Positions 42,892 to 52,194 of a stretch of 64,000 nucleotides of DNA are shown here, piece by piece. The position numbers were made by a program, and so were the translations under genes. Under the pieces are notes generated by a model. It was given only the letters and a program-made list of their open reading frames with translations. It searched no databases and was not told where the DNA came from. The stretch covers positions 1 to 64,000 of the forward strand of contig CAJTIM010000010.1 in assembly GCA_910576325.1 (NCBI GenBank). The letters run 5' to 3'. The DNA comes from Clostridia bacterium. Its GTDB lineage: Bacteria > Bacillota > Clostridia > Lachnospirales > Lachnospiraceae. Numbering within the stretch: the stretch's first letter is position 1; each line of letters begins with the position of its first letter.

Positions 42892-43074
42892 TTAGATCGT
42901 AAATTTCCGGATGCAGTTCAGCAGGGTTGCCGAAAGCTCCTGATACAGGTCTTCCTCAAACCGGTTCTGCTCCATGGCGTTCTTTATCAAAAGAGGACGG
43001 TACATCCGGAAGATCTCCTCCTGAGCGTCCTTATTTCCTGATTTTGCCTGCTCCAGTAATTTTTCAAAATTCAT
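42892..43074 (-). CDS. HTH_16-like small regulator
   Basis: The 60-residue protein (LEQAKSGNKDAQEEIFRMYR, then LYQELSATLLNCIRKF) matches the short helix-turn-helix proteins that accompany sigma-like genes on conjugative transposons. It overlaps the sigma-like gene upstream by 11 bases and is coupled to it. Confidence 0.75.
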   Translation of the reverse strand: MNFEKLLEQAKSGNKDAQEEIFRMYRPLLIKNAMEQNRFEEDLYQELSATLLNCIRKFTI

Positions 43075-43507
43075 CCTTTCCCTTCAACTCCTTTCTCAGT
43101 TTTCTGAGCACATAGTAATATGCCATCTCCGCCTGTTTTAGCTCCATCTGGAACTGCTCTCCCAGCTCCGCAAAAGTAAGTTCTCCATATACTCTTGCAA
43201 ACAGAAGTATCCTGTCTCGGTCCTTCAGACGGTTTATAGCCTTAACCAAACGGTCGCTCTCCAGTAAAGTCAGCAATTCTCCGAACCTCTTCCAGTCTCG
43301 AAAAATAAAATCTGTATGTTCTCCTACATAGGCCCGGTATTGCTCCTCAAAATCTGTATATTTCCGTTCTAACAGATCTTCCTGGGCAAATTCCCTGCCC
43401 TGCAGTCGATATTTTCGCTCCCAGTATTTTTTCCGTGTATTTCCTACAGCGGCTACCAGATAAGCCGTGAAACGGTTCTGCACGGAATCTGTATGTTTTT
43501 CTTTCAT
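43064..43507 (-). CDS. Sigma-70-like factor of conjugative-transposon type
   Basis: This 147-residue protein ends in a region-4-like HTH (LKDRDRILLFARVYGELTFAELGEQF). It starts at ATG 43507 behind GGAGG. Pairs of a sigma-like protein and an HTH_16 protein are typical regulators of Tn916-like elements, so 42059-44326 may be a remnant of a smaller mobile unit. Confidence 0.75.
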   Translation of the reverse strand: MKEKHTDSVQNRFTAYLVAAVGNTRKKYWERKYRLQGREFAQEDLLERKYTDFEEQYRAYVGEHTDFIFRDWKRFGELLTLLESDRLVKAINRLKDRDRILLFARVYGELTFAELGEQFQMELKQAEMAYYYVLRKLRKELKGKDEF

Positions 43508-43549
43508 CCTTTCATCCTCCAGTCTTTTTTGCATTTTGCTCAAACCCAT

Positions 43550-43960
43550 GACTGGCGGACCTCTGATAAAATAAGCATTGGTGAGTCCACTTATAAAAGA
43601 AAAAGAACCATTATCCCAATCACATCCTGGATAACCGTTCTTTTTCCATACATTTTGTCTTTCCTCTAAAAAGTAGTTTATAACACTACCATTTTGGGTA
43701 TTTTCTACACACCGATAACCTATGATTTTTTTAACGAAATTCCCTTGTTATAGCCCAGCTTATAGAAATTCTTCACTGCAGACCATGTACCTTTCCCATG
43801 GCCGCAAAAAGGCACCCAAACAAGACCCCGATGAACCATGTTTTTTTTGTTTACCAGATGTCTGGGTGCTTAGTAGTCTGATACTCTACTTTTTAGAGTG
43901 TCTATACCATTTTTACTTTTATAAGGTGTGGCACTACACTACTTACAGGAGGTGACCACA
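43550..43960. other. Gene-free stretch with long dyad
   Basis: No credible gene in 411 bases. GCACCCA (near 43811) and TGGGTGC (near 43865) form a long-range dyad around a T-run, and a TACTTTTTAGAGT-like stretch near 43890 echoes 43670. It is the shared promoter region of divergent regulator genes. Confidence 0.4.
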
Positions 43961-44326
43961 ATGTCTCTATCTATCAATGATGCCCAGATTTTCGCTGCTG
44001 CCCTGAAGAAAGCCAGGAAGAAAAAGCATCTGACCCAGGCGCAGTGTGCGGAGCTGCTTGACCATTCGGTGTCTTTTCAAAAAGATTTAGAGCGCTGCCG
44101 CTGTTCTCCAAGTATCGAAAATTTCTACCATATTTGCAGAACACTGGATATATCCGCAGATGACTGTATTTTCCAGGATCACCATGACAGGACCGGTTCT
44201 ACATATCAGGAGCTTTTAAGGCTGCTTCCGCTCTGTGATGAAAAATCCTTGTCCGTCTTGGTAGCTACGGCTTCTGCCCTGACAGAAAGTACCGCCCCTC
44301 GCACTGTCGGGATTGAACAGACGTAG
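43961..44326 (+). CDS. XRE-family HTH regulator
   Basis: The 121-residue protein has a Cro/C1 HTH (ARKKKHLTQAQCAELLDHSVSFQKDLERCR in two helices) and a helical tail. ATG 43961 follows ACAGGAGG. Divergent from the sigma-like gene, it probably controls that unit. Confidence 0.85.
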   Translation: MSLSINDAQIFAAALKKARKKKHLTQAQCAELLDHSVSFQKDLERCRCSPSIENFYHICRTLDISADDCIFQDHHDRTGSTYQELLRLLPLCDEKSLSVLVATASALTESTAPRTVGIEQT

Positions 44327-44340
44327 TATGTCGAAAATGA

Positions 44341-44380
44341 AAAGCCAGCAGTTCAGACTGGTATCTGTGCCGCTGGCTTT
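44341..44380. terminator. Terminator after the XRE gene
   Basis: AAAGCCAGC and GCTGGCTTT form a perfect nine-base stem. The 220 bases that follow to 44602 hold no gene I can support. Confidence 0.65.
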
Positions 44381-44602
44381 AGTTCTGCCTTATGAAAAAC
44401 TATTTTCATATTCATTTTCTGTAGTAAAGTAAGTTTCAGCTTAAAAACAGGTATCTAATTTTTTAAGGAACAGACTTATCTCCTAATCATCTCCTCAGCT
44501 CAAGCCAGGTAACCAATCAGCATAATGGCAATATGGCTGCGGTGCATAGAGGAACTAAAACCCTAAGCGATAATCTTTTCTTCATATCCCCTCTTTCTTA
44601 TC

Positions 44603-45058
44603 TTAGAGATAAACAATCTCATCACAAATACCTGTTGGCGGCTCTCCCATATACCCAATATGCAAATTCCCACTTAAAGAAAGCTCCGTCAGGATTTGAT
44701 CCAAAATATCCGCATCCGCTGTTGTCACTCCCTCATCCAAACCACATAACACATAGTTTTCTGCCCTCAAAAATAGCACACCTGTTAATAACAGCCTGCT
44801 TCTTCCACCCACAGATAACGAACCGATTTTTGCATCTTTATCGATCTCTGCAAACTCTAGCAGCGCCTCAAGGGTATCATCCGGCTCTTTATGGCTCTTT
44901 GTCTGCCTGATACTATCCAGATATTCAAAGCAGGTTATATGATCTGGTAAAATCTCATCAGTTACAAATAACACTCTCGGCTTTTTCTCAAACGCACATC
45001 CTGCAAAATATGTCCTGAGTTTTTCTTCACTTCCTACATAACCTTTCACTGTATACAT
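44603..45058 (-). CDS. ABC-ATPase-like protein without Walker A
   Basis: The 151-residue protein carries a degenerate ABC signature (LSVGGRSRLLL) and Walker B-like YVLCGLDEG, but no P-loop and only half the length of a normal ATPase domain. It is the last gene of the lantibiotic-immunity operon. It may be a decayed ATPase or a non-hydrolysing partner. GGGAGG precedes the ATG. Confidence 0.6.
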   Translation of the reverse strand: MYTVKGYVGSEEKLRTYFAGCAFEKKPRVLFVTDEILPDHITCFEYLDSIRQTKSHKEPDDTLEALLEFAEIDKDAKIGSLSVGGRSRLLLTGVLFLRAENYVLCGLDEGVTTADADILDQILTELSLSGNLHIGYMGEPPTGICDEIVYL

Positions 45059-45094
45059 TTTTTCCTCCCATTAAATACAACAGTCTTCACACTC

Positions 45095-45379
45095 TCAATG
45101 TAATCTTGCCGCTATCGTCAAATAGATAAATAAAGAAAAAAAAGCGAGATACACTGAACTTATTGCTAAAGCAGCCTTTGATATGGCATTTCTCGTTTTT
45201 TTGTTTTTTATCAAGCAGATAGCAAATACAAAACCAACAATAATCAATACGGCATACGCCGCAAAAAAGATATACACCCAAGGAGCTTCCATTCCGATTC
45301 TCAAATGCCGGATGATAAAGAAAGTCAAAGGAAGCAGGCTAACCCCCAAGGATATTTTTTCTAAAATCTTTTCTTTCAT
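45095..45379 (-). CDS. Small three-helix membrane protein
   Basis: The 94-residue protein has three hydrophobic helices (about 8-24, 35-58, 70-88). AAGGAGG precedes the ATG. It lies directly after the MutG-like permease gene, so a role in peptide immunity is likely but unproven. Confidence 0.65.
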   Translation of the reverse strand: MKEKILEKISLGVSLLPLTFFIIRHLRIGMEAPWVYIFFAAYAVLIIVGFVFAICLIKNKKTRNAISKAALAISSVYLAFFSLFIYLTIAARLH

Positions 45380-45389
45380 GATCTCCTCC

Positions 45390-46133
45390 TTAACCGGCTA
45401 CTATGTCAATCTTCTTCAAGCGACGTGAAGCCAGTAATATAAAAAACACGATATAGAAAACCACCATTGGAACCAGCGTTGTTAAGCTGTCAATCGGTAA
45501 AGTTTTCTCCTGTGATGACAAACCAAGAATTAGCTGTGAATACGGGAACATACTGCCAAGACCCGTAATATAACATACCAATCCCGCAATACACAGACAT
45601 ACCGCAAGTCCAACCGGAACAGCAAAACTTCTTATTTTCATAGAAAGATAAAGCTGTACTGCCGCAACGCCAAGAGCGCTAAACCACCCCATAAAGAGCC
45701 ACCAGAGCATACCTATGGGAATAGGCTGTTCAAAACGGAATCCCACTTTACCCACAATGATTATGAATATCATCAAAAGTGCCTGTGCCGTAAAAATTGA
45801 CTTGGCTAACACGACCAACTTAGCGATAAAAATTACAGACCGGGGAATTGGCGTTGTCATTAAGCTGTTCCAGTTATGGTTAATGTGTTCCAACCGCCAT
45901 AAAAAGGAAGCACAAATGGCAATCAGAATAGGGAAAAAGAAATACCCATAAAATAAACCTGTCTGTAGCCATAGTTGCTGCCACATATCACCATCGTATA
46001 AGCTGACAGAGGCATTTATCCCGTAAATAATTGCGCCTATTGCCGCTGTCAAAAGCGGGAGAACTGTAACCGCTACCCACATATTTGAATGGCGGCTTTT
46101 CAAATTTTCCGCACGAATTGCATTGATCAGCAT
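45390..46133 (-). CDS. Lantibiotic-immunity ABC permease, MutG/LanG-like
   Basis: The 247-residue protein has six membrane helices and the pattern of MutG/LanG permeases (LSMKIRSFAVPVGL). With the LanE-like permease and LanF-like ATPase it would expel cationic antimicrobial peptides from the membrane. AAAGGAGG precedes the ATG. Confidence 0.85.
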   Translation of the reverse strand: MLINAIRAENLKSRHSNMWVAVTVLPLLTAAIGAIIYGINASVSLYDGDMWQQLWLQTGLFYGYFFFPILIAICASFLWRLEHINHNWNSLMTTPIPRSVIFIAKLVVLAKSIFTAQALLMIFIIIVGKVGFRFEQPIPIGMLWWLFMGWFSALGVAAVQLYLSMKIRSFAVPVGLAVCLCIAGLVCYITGLGSMFPYSQLILGLSSQEKTLPIDSLTTLVPMVVFYIVFFILLASRRLKKIDIVAG

Positions 46134-46147
46134 TATAAACTCCTCCT

Positions 46148-46924
46148 TTAATACTCATATTTTTCAAATCTCTTCCGGAACACAACATACGCCACAAGAC
46201 CAACAACAAACAGAATTGCAAGCGGAACAAAGTTGATGTTCCGTACTACTAACCCGGAAGATTGCAGATTTCCTGAAGATGTGTCCTGCCCCAACACCAT
46301 CAGTTCTGCATAGTTACCCCAAATCAAAATGTTGCGGATACCCGGCGGCAGCAATGTGGAAATAAACCCAATAAGTGCGCCGATCATACCGATAGACATA
46401 GGGATAAGCTGGTTTGTACATACAAGGGAGAAGAAAACCTGAATTGTAACGACTACAAATGTTATCATCGCAGTTCCAAGCACAAAACCTAATAACGTTC
46501 TTACAGGCAGCGGCTGGACAATTCCCACAGAATTACCATAAGCAATAATGATAAATGCCTGAATGAAGATTGCCAGCATCATAAGCGTGGATACTATTGT
46601 AAATTTGCAGAACCAGATAGATCTGCGGTTCTGATTATTACACTCTAATAACTTCCATGTGTTTCCCTTATGCTCCATATCGCAAATACGGCTGGCAATG
46701 ACCGCCGCCAAAATAGGAAAGAATAATCCATTTATAGCGGCTGGACCGATAATCAGATCTTCCCATGCCGGTGCAGCGGGATCAGAAATCATGTTTAGAA
46801 AATTATTATTATTGCCATAGTTAGAAAAAACAAATAGCAATTCTACGCCCAAGATCACCAAAAAGGTCAGAAACACCTTTCGATGTTTCAGCTTATACAA
46901 TTCAAGCCATAGATATTTCATCAA
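46148..46924 (-). CDS. Lantibiotic-immunity ABC permease, MutE/EpiE-like
   Basis: This 258-residue protein has six membrane helices and the text CDMEHKGNTWKLLECNNQNR typical of MutE/EpiE/LanE permeases. Its start overlaps the ATPase stop by four bases and the second permease follows after 14, so all three are translated together. Confidence 0.85.
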   Translation of the reverse strand: MMKYLWLELYKLKHRKVFLTFLVILGVELLFVFSNYGNNNNFLNMISDPAAPAWEDLIIGPAAINGLFFPILAAVIASRICDMEHKGNTWKLLECNNQNRRSIWFCKFTIVSTLMMLAIFIQAFIIIAYGNSVGIVQPLPVRTLLGFVLGTAMITFVVVTIQVFFSLVCTNQLIPMSIGMIGALIGFISTLLPPGIRNILIWGNYAELMVLGQDTSSGNLQSSGLVVRNINFVPLAILFVVGLVAYVVFRKRFEKYEY

Positions 46925-47823
46925 AGGGTCATCTCCTTCCCGGTCAGATTGAGGAAAATGTCCTCAAGGCTCTCCCTGTGTTCCTCAACTCGGTAAACAG
47001 CAATATCGTTGGCACACAGGTTTTGAACCACCTTACCCGTCTGTTCATCGGACAAAGCCCCTAACTGCAAACCGTCCCCGGTTCTTAACGGATTCATATT
47101 TCTGAGTATCTGACAAGCCAAGTTATTATCACTGGTTCTCAGAATGATATACGGCTGCCGCTGTGCATCCAAAACAGACATATTTTCTTGAAAGATCAGC
47201 TCACCATGATTGATGATGCCGACCACAGTTGCCATTTGATCTACTTCACTCAGGATATGGCTGGAAATCATAACTGTCATCCCATACTTCGTTGGCAGTG
47301 TTTTGACCAATTCCCGCATTTCCTCAATACCTGCCGGGTCAAGACCATTAGTAGGTTCATCCAAAACAAGCAGTTTAGGACGGCGAGCCAGTGCCATCGC
47401 AATTCCAAGCCGCTGCTTCATTCCAAGTGAATAGTTTTTGACCTTCTTATCCATTTGTTTTTCCATACGGACAATATGAACTGCCTCCTCGATATTTTTC
47501 CGGGGCAAGCCCAGCAGCCTGCGTATTATTTCCATATTTTCCCTGCCAGTCAGATGACCATAATAGGACGGGGATTCAATCAGGGAGCCAACGCTTTTCA
47601 GAATCTCCTGCCGGTTTTTCTCGTTGAATGACTTTCCCATAATCTCAATACTTCCTTTGCTGGGCTTGACAAGACCAAGCAGCATCTTCATTGTTGTCGA
47701 TTTGCCCGCACCATTAGGACCGAGAAAGCCATAAATATCCCCTTCGTTAATTTGGATATCCAGATCATTAACCCGATAAATACCGTCATACTCTTTTGAC
47801 AAATTTTCTGTTGATACAACCAT
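46921..47823 (-). CDS. Lantibiotic-immunity ABC ATPase, LanF-like
   Basis: The 300-residue ATPase has Walker A GPNGAGKST near residue 37, signature YSLGMKQRLG and Walker B LLVLDEPTNGLDP. It powers the two permeases that follow. It is transcribed divergently from the two-component genes at 47974, the usual arrangement for nisin- or bacitracin-type resistance loci. Confidence 0.9.
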   Translation of the reverse strand: MVVSTENLSKEYDGIYRVNDLDIQINEGDIYGFLGPNGAGKSTTMKMLLGLVKPSKGSIEIMGKSFNEKNRQEILKSVGSLIESPSYYGHLTGRENMEIIRRLLGLPRKNIEEAVHIVRMEKQMDKKVKNYSLGMKQRLGIAMALARRPKLLVLDEPTNGLDPAGIEEMRELVKTLPTKYGMTVMISSHILSEVDQMATVVGIINHGELIFQENMSVLDAQRQPYIILRTSDNNLACQILRNMNPLRTGDGLQLGALSDEQTGKVVQNLCANDIAVYRVEEHRESLEDIFLNLTGKEMTL

Positions 47824-47890
47824 TTTTTGTCTGCTCCTTTCCTAAGCTGATTACATCATATACCTTCCACTTTGCGTTATGTTGGAGTTA

Positions 47891-47952
47891 ACCTTGATTT
47901 TACCTTGATTTTGAAACCACAATTCGTACCATAGTTGAAAATATGATATAAT
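47891..47952 (+). promoter_or_regulatory. Tandem 11-base repeat and promoter of the two-component genes
   Basis: ACCTTGATTTT occurs twice without a gap (47891-47901, 47902-47912), one helix turn apart, a typical OmpR-family binding site. TATAAT (47947-47952) lies downstream with a poor -35 region, consistent with activation. The site may serve the divergent transporter operon as well. Confidence 0.65.
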
Positions 47953-47973
47953 GTCGTGGAAAGGAGTGGAAAT

Positions 47974-48678
47974 ATGGGTACAATTAAGGACAAATCAATC
48001 TTATTAGTTGATGATGAGCCTGCAATCCTATTGATGTGCCAATCCATTTTGAAAGAAAATGGGTTTACATATATACTGACCGCAGATACAGCACTTCGTG
48101 CTTTGGAGAGGCTGGACACCCGCCCCGATCTGGCAGTCCTGGATGTCATGCTGCCTGATATGGATGGTTTCATGCTTGCAAAAGTGATCCGGGAACAAAC
48201 CAATATACCTATTCTGTTTTTAACGGCAAAAGGTGAGTTTGATGATAAAGCCAAAGGATTTGAAGTGGGTGCGGACGATTATATAGTAAAACCCTTTTTG
48301 GCACAGGAATTTGTATGGCGTGTCACCGCAATTTTACGTCGGGTATATAAAGAAAATGAGGATACAAGTTTTTTATTAGAAGCCTGCAAAGTGGACTTAG
48401 GACAAGCACAGGTATACAAAGAAGGCTGCGATCCAGTCTCCCTTACCGCAAAAGAAGTGGAGATACTTCAAAAACTATTCAGCAATGCAGGACGCATTGT
48501 AACGCTCGGTTCTTTATGCCAGACAGTCTGCGGAGACATATATGTCGGATATGAAAAAACACTAATGTCCCATATCCGGCATATCCGGGAGAAAATCGAA
48601 GCAGAACCATCTTCGCCGGTATCTCTTGTCACGGTCAAAGGAATCGGTTACAAGCTGATTTTGAAAGGAACAGGGTAA
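47974..48678 (+). CDS. OmpR-family response regulator (NsrR/SpaR-like)
   Basis: The 234-residue protein has a receiver domain with acidic pair DDE, phospho-acceptor in LAVLDVMLPD and KPF motif, then a winged-helix output domain (TLGSLCQTV; LMSHIRHIREKI; VKGIGYKL). It would switch on the immunity transporter when peptides are sensed. ATG 47974 follows AAAGGAG. Confidence 0.9.
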   Translation: MGTIKDKSILLVDDEPAILLMCQSILKENGFTYILTADTALRALERLDTRPDLAVLDVMLPDMDGFMLAKVIREQTNIPILFLTAKGEFDDKAKGFEVGADDYIVKPFLAQEFVWRVTAILRRVYKENEDTSFLLEACKVDLGQAQVYKEGCDPVSLTAKEVEILQKLFSNAGRIVTLGSLCQTVCGDIYVGYEKTLMSHIRHIREKIEAEPSSPVSLVTVKGIGYKLILKGTG

Positions 48679-48682
48679 TCCT

Positions 48683-50053
48683 ATGAATATACAAAAATTT
48701 TTCAAACGGTATGTCCATTCCAGTGTTAAGCTGTTTTGCTTTTTCATTTTAGTGAATATTTTTTTATTTGTAAGTCTCATCATGGTATCTGTCAGCCACG
48801 GAAATCAAAGTCCTACCCACCTGTTACCCTGTATATCTGATGAATTACAGCAGACGGACGGGCAATATACTCTGCCAGATGATATCGTAGCTTTATTAGA
48901 TCAAGATCATGCATGGTGTATGCTGATAGATAATGCGACGGGTAATGTCATCTGGAATTATAAACTTCCGGCAAACATTCCTGTTCAATACACCTATGGA
49001 GACATTGCAAAAATGGCAAGGTGGTATTTAGAGGACTATCCTGTTTTCGTATCTGCCCGGAACGATGGTCTGCTAGTCCTTGGTTATCCGAAAGACAGTT
49101 ACTGGAAATTATCTGCATATAAAACCATTGTAAGTATAAAAATTGATGCGATAGGATTCATCGCTGTATTTTTTCTAAATATCGGAATTGTATTGCTGCT
49201 TTTTATCTTTAACAGCCGAAAAACAGAAAAGGCTATCAAACCTATTCTTATTGGCATTGAGGAAATTGCTGCCGGTCAAAAAACGCAGTTGGCAGAACAG
49301 GGAGAATTGTCCGAAATCAACGCAAAGCTTAACCATGTATCTAAAACACTAAAGCGCCGGGATACGGCAAGGGCAAACTGGATCAGTGGTATTTCCCATG
49401 ATATACGCACCCCACTGTCAATGGTTCTCGGATATTCCAGCAGCCTCGAAAAAAATCACGGGCTGGACTCTGACGTTCAGGAAAAAATGACCGAAATCCG
49501 TCAGCAGGCTGAAAAGATAAAAAGACTGATCGAAGATTTGAATTTAACTTCAAAGCTGGAATATGATATGCAGCCGCTTCGCATTAGCAACATTTATCCG
49601 GTAGAGCTGGCACGGCAGGTCATATGTGAATTTCTGGACAGCAATCTTGATAAAAAATATGTATTTGAATTTGAATCTGAGCCACAATGTGAAACGGAAT
49701 TTATTCGTGGTGACGAAGTTCTTATTAAACGGGCTGTTACAAATTTGATCCAGAACAGTATTAATCATAATGCAAATGGCTGTAAAATTACTATCTCGGT
49801 AACATGCAGCGAAAAAGAAATAGCCATCGTTGTATCAGACAATGGAGTTGGCGTATCCGCTGAAAAGCTGAAAACACTTAATTCTAAAACACATTATCTG
49901 GAAAGCACCGATAAAGCTCTACACCTCCGGCATGGATTAGGTGTTCTATTGGTGCTGCAGATTGTCGAGGCTCATAACGGCACTATGCAAATTTTAAGTG
50001 AGGAACAAAAAGGTTACGAAACCACCTTGATTTTTCCTAAGACTAAATACTAA
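48683..50053 (+). CDS. Membrane sensor histidine kinase (NsrK/SpaK-like)
   Basis: This 456-residue kinase has two membrane helices (about 16-38 and 155-177) with an extracellular loop of about 115 residues, then an H-box SGISHDIRTPLS and ATPase motifs NLIQNSINHNANG and DNGVGVS. It starts five bases after the regulator gene. It probably senses a lantibiotic-like peptide. Confidence 0.9.
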   Translation: MNIQKFFKRYVHSSVKLFCFFILVNIFLFVSLIMVSVSHGNQSPTHLLPCISDELQQTDGQYTLPDDIVALLDQDHAWCMLIDNATGNVIWNYKLPANIPVQYTYGDIAKMARWYLEDYPVFVSARNDGLLVLGYPKDSYWKLSAYKTIVSIKIDAIGFIAVFFLNIGIVLLLFIFNSRKTEKAIKPILIGIEEIAAGQKTQLAEQGELSEINAKLNHVSKTLKRRDTARANWISGISHDIRTPLSMVLGYSSSLEKNHGLDSDVQEKMTEIRQQAEKIKRLIEDLNLTSKLEYDMQPLRISNIYPVELARQVICEFLDSNLDKKYVFEFESEPQCETEFIRGDEVLIKRAVTNLIQNSINHNANGCKITISVTCSEKEIAIVVSDNGVGVSAEKLKTLNSKTHYLESTDKALHLRHGLGVLLVLQIVEAHNGTMQILSEEQKGYETTLIFPKTKY

Positions 50054-50199
50054 TATCTTTACTGATATTGGAAACATCTGGTGTGTAAGATTTACGGCAT
50101 TGATGGTGTAATAACACCAGAACTGCTCTCCCGCCAATCAGTTCCCCTGCTACCGCTTTATAATATCCAGAAATTTAAATACGGCAGATAAAAAAATTT

Positions 50200-50334
50200 T
50201 CCAGATATTTGACATGCTCACAAACAATCCAGCAAAGGAATATATTTCAGCAAAGACTAATGCCCGTTCCATCCTCTATCTGGAAGAAAAGCGATATCCC
50301 GTCTGCAAATCTTCATATGTCCCAATATACTTCT
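50200..50334 (+). pseudogene. Possible gene remnant
   Basis: A plus-strand frame reads FDMLTNNPAKEYISAKTNAR... to ...SSYVPIYF and stops at TGA. It looks like the C-terminal end of a lost protein without a start. It overlaps the end of the lipoprotein gene on the other strand. I do not recognise the source. Confidence 0.3.
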
Positions 50335-50790
50335 GACACTCTGCCGCATCCATTGTGGTGTATTCCTCCGGGTAATCGGAACCAGTTTTTCCCCAGTATC
50401 TGTTGGTAGCGTAGCATTTATTACTTCCATATCAATACTTCCGTTTATAGCTGTCCAAAAATAATTATTGTATATGATAGTGTCATTACTCATGACGGAG
50501 ATAGTTTCCATCACATCTCCATTTGAATTATACCATGAAATTATAGGTCCGAAGCCGTTTGTATCTTCGCTCGATTCTCCTCTTTCAAACTGAATAGATG
50601 TAATATTGTCCGTTATCTGCTGTATTATATCTTCATCAGTAACTTCAATCTTCTCTCCACTGATAGAGGTGACAGTAATTTTTTGAGGACTTTCAAGCGA
50701 AAATATTTTTACTTTAGGAGAAGAACACCCTCCCAATACTATCATGCTTACCCATAGCAAAGCTAAAACTCCCATAATTGATTTTTTCAT
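50257..50790 (-). CDS. Lipoprotein (DUF5301-like)
   Basis: The 177-residue protein has a lipoprotein signal peptide with lipobox VLGGCSS, then a small domain with ITVTSISGEKIEVTDEDIIQ like DUF5301. The last 50 residues are basic and unlike the family, possibly the result of a rearrangement, since a foreign-looking remnant lies on the other strand. I use ATG 50790. The role is unknown. Confidence 0.65.
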   Translation of the reverse strand: MKKSIMGVLALLWVSMIVLGGCSSPKVKIFSLESPQKITVTSISGEKIEVTDEDIIQQITDNITSIQFERGESSEDTNGFGPIISWYNSNGDVMETISVMSNDTIIYNNYFWTAINGSIDMEVINATLPTDTGEKLVPITRRNTPQWMRQSVRSILGHMKICRRDIAFLPDRGWNGH

Positions 50791-50874
50791 ATAAATTGTT
50801 CCCTTCACTGTCAGTCATATTGATGCAGAACACCTTATATCAATCAGATCCATCTCTGATAAGACCTGTCACCA

Positions 50875-51390
50875 TCATAAAAGCCCCTTCAGCTTTTCAA
50901 GGAATGCCTCGTAAAACTTGCGCTCATTCATAGACAATCTCTGCTCTTCCACACTTCTTGCTGGCTGTCCCGCAAGAGGATGCTCTAAGTCATATATCCA
51001 CTTATTTACTGTATTGATTGCACTTTCGACAGAACTCCCCAACAGATCCGTCTGATTCAACTCACCCTTCGACCATTTGATAGCAATCTGAACCCCCGCC
51101 GCTGTCATATAAGAGTGCTCTCCATCAGGAGTTACATATAATCCACATTTTGTAATATGCACTCCCGTTTCTTTTTCCGCTTCCATCCAAGCCTGCTTCA
51201 CTTCATCTGGAGCATTTGTTCCAAACAAATCTATAATTTGCGGAATTTTTTCCTGCACCGTTTCTTTTTCCGCTTCTTCCACTTTCTGACTTGCAATTTC
51301 CGCAAAAGTCTTTCCTGTTTCTGCTTTTGTGGCTTTATTGTTTACATATCCTGTTGGGAAATAACCTGTTGTTATTCCATTGATAGCCAT
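50875..51390 (-). CDS. Uncharacterised protein, third gene of LytTR-linked operon
   Basis: This 171-residue protein begins MAINGITTGYFPTGY, has a disordered charged stretch (25-55) and a folded C-terminal part with conserved-looking Trp and Tyr. No signal peptide or membrane helix. GGAGGAG precedes the ATG. It follows the two related-context genes at 51507 and 52195 and probably shares their promoter. Confidence 0.65.
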   Translation of the reverse strand: MAINGITTGYFPTGYVNNKATKAETGKTFAEIASQKVEEAEKETVQEKIPQIIDLFGTNAPDEVKQAWMEAEKETGVHITKCGLYVTPDGEHSYMTAAGVQIAIKWSKGELNQTDLLGSSVESAINTVNKWIYDLEHPLAGQPARSVEEQRLSMNERKFYEAFLEKLKGLL

Positions 51391-51506
51391 TTTTCTCTCC
51401 TCCGTTACTGCCAGCCGTTTTAATACAAGACACCCTCTACACCTTATTGGTGATATGCAGCCATGGCTTCATTTCTTGCTCATGAAATCCCAATATGACT
51501 GCCTGT

Positions 51507-52169
51507 TTATGCTTTCCTATCAAAAGAGGGCTTCTCCTCCAGATAATCTGGCAGTTCTGAAAGTTCTTCCCCTACACTGTTCTTAACAGAACGATACTCC
51601 GCCCAATAGATAGAATAAAATTCATCCTTTTTGGCAAGTTCTGCTGGTGTCATTTCATAGCTCCACCCATTGCCTGTGTTAGACAGGGCTTTTACACCTT
51701 GGCATTCAATAACAGCACCATAACCGCCCGTTGTTAAAATTGGGCAAGTCAACGTGCCGCCACCTGCCAATGCGAACCTTTTTTCAGCAAGACTGCTTCC
51801 CCTGCCATCAGCCGCCTCCAAAAAATCCAATAATGTCAATTCCCCAATCCCTCTACATTTAGGGTTATTATTCTGATTTTTCATAGCATTTTTAGCCTGT
51901 TGATACAACATCTTCCTGTCCGGTGCAACATCAGATAAATATTCCGCCCTTAACTGGAGCACCTGTCTGGAAATATATTCAGATTCTGTTTTATTTGTTG
52001 ACAGAGCTGCCCTTTTTGCCAGTTCCCTGATTTTACTGGTAAACTCCGCCTTCGATTTATTAGATTTACCTGCCGATGGTATGTAAGACCAGTTCGGCTC
52101 TCCCTTTCCGGTTGTTGCAATGGTAATATTCTTTATGCTGCTGGCAGAGCCACTTACTGATACGCTCAT
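51507..52169 (-). CDS. Uncharacterised protein, second gene of LytTR-linked operon
   Basis: The 220-residue protein begins with a Ser-rich stretch MSVSVSGSASSIKNITIATT, then helices, then a part with GGGTLTCPILTTGGYGAV. No signal peptide. GGGGAGG precedes the ATG. I do not recognise a family with confidence; a DUF3879-like assignment is a guess. Confidence 0.65.
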   Translation of the reverse strand: MSVSVSGSASSIKNITIATTGKGEPNWSYIPSAGKSNKSKAEFTSKIRELAKRAALSTNKTESEYISRQVLQLRAEYLSDVAPDRKMLYQQAKNAMKNQNNNPKCRGIGELTLLDFLEAADGRGSSLAEKRFALAGGGTLTCPILTTGGYGAVIECQGVKALSNTGNGWSYEMTPAELAKKDEFYSIYWAEYRSVKNSVGEELSELPDYLEEKPSFDRKA

Positions 52170-52194
52170 GAAACCTACCTCCCCAATATGTATT

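Noticed and set aside
43722-43955. A 77-codon plus-strand frame
   Set aside because: No ribosome site and unnatural composition; the region is better read as regulatory.
45715-45951. A 78-codon frame antisense to the MutG-like permease
   Set aside because: It is a shadow of a well-supported membrane protein gene.
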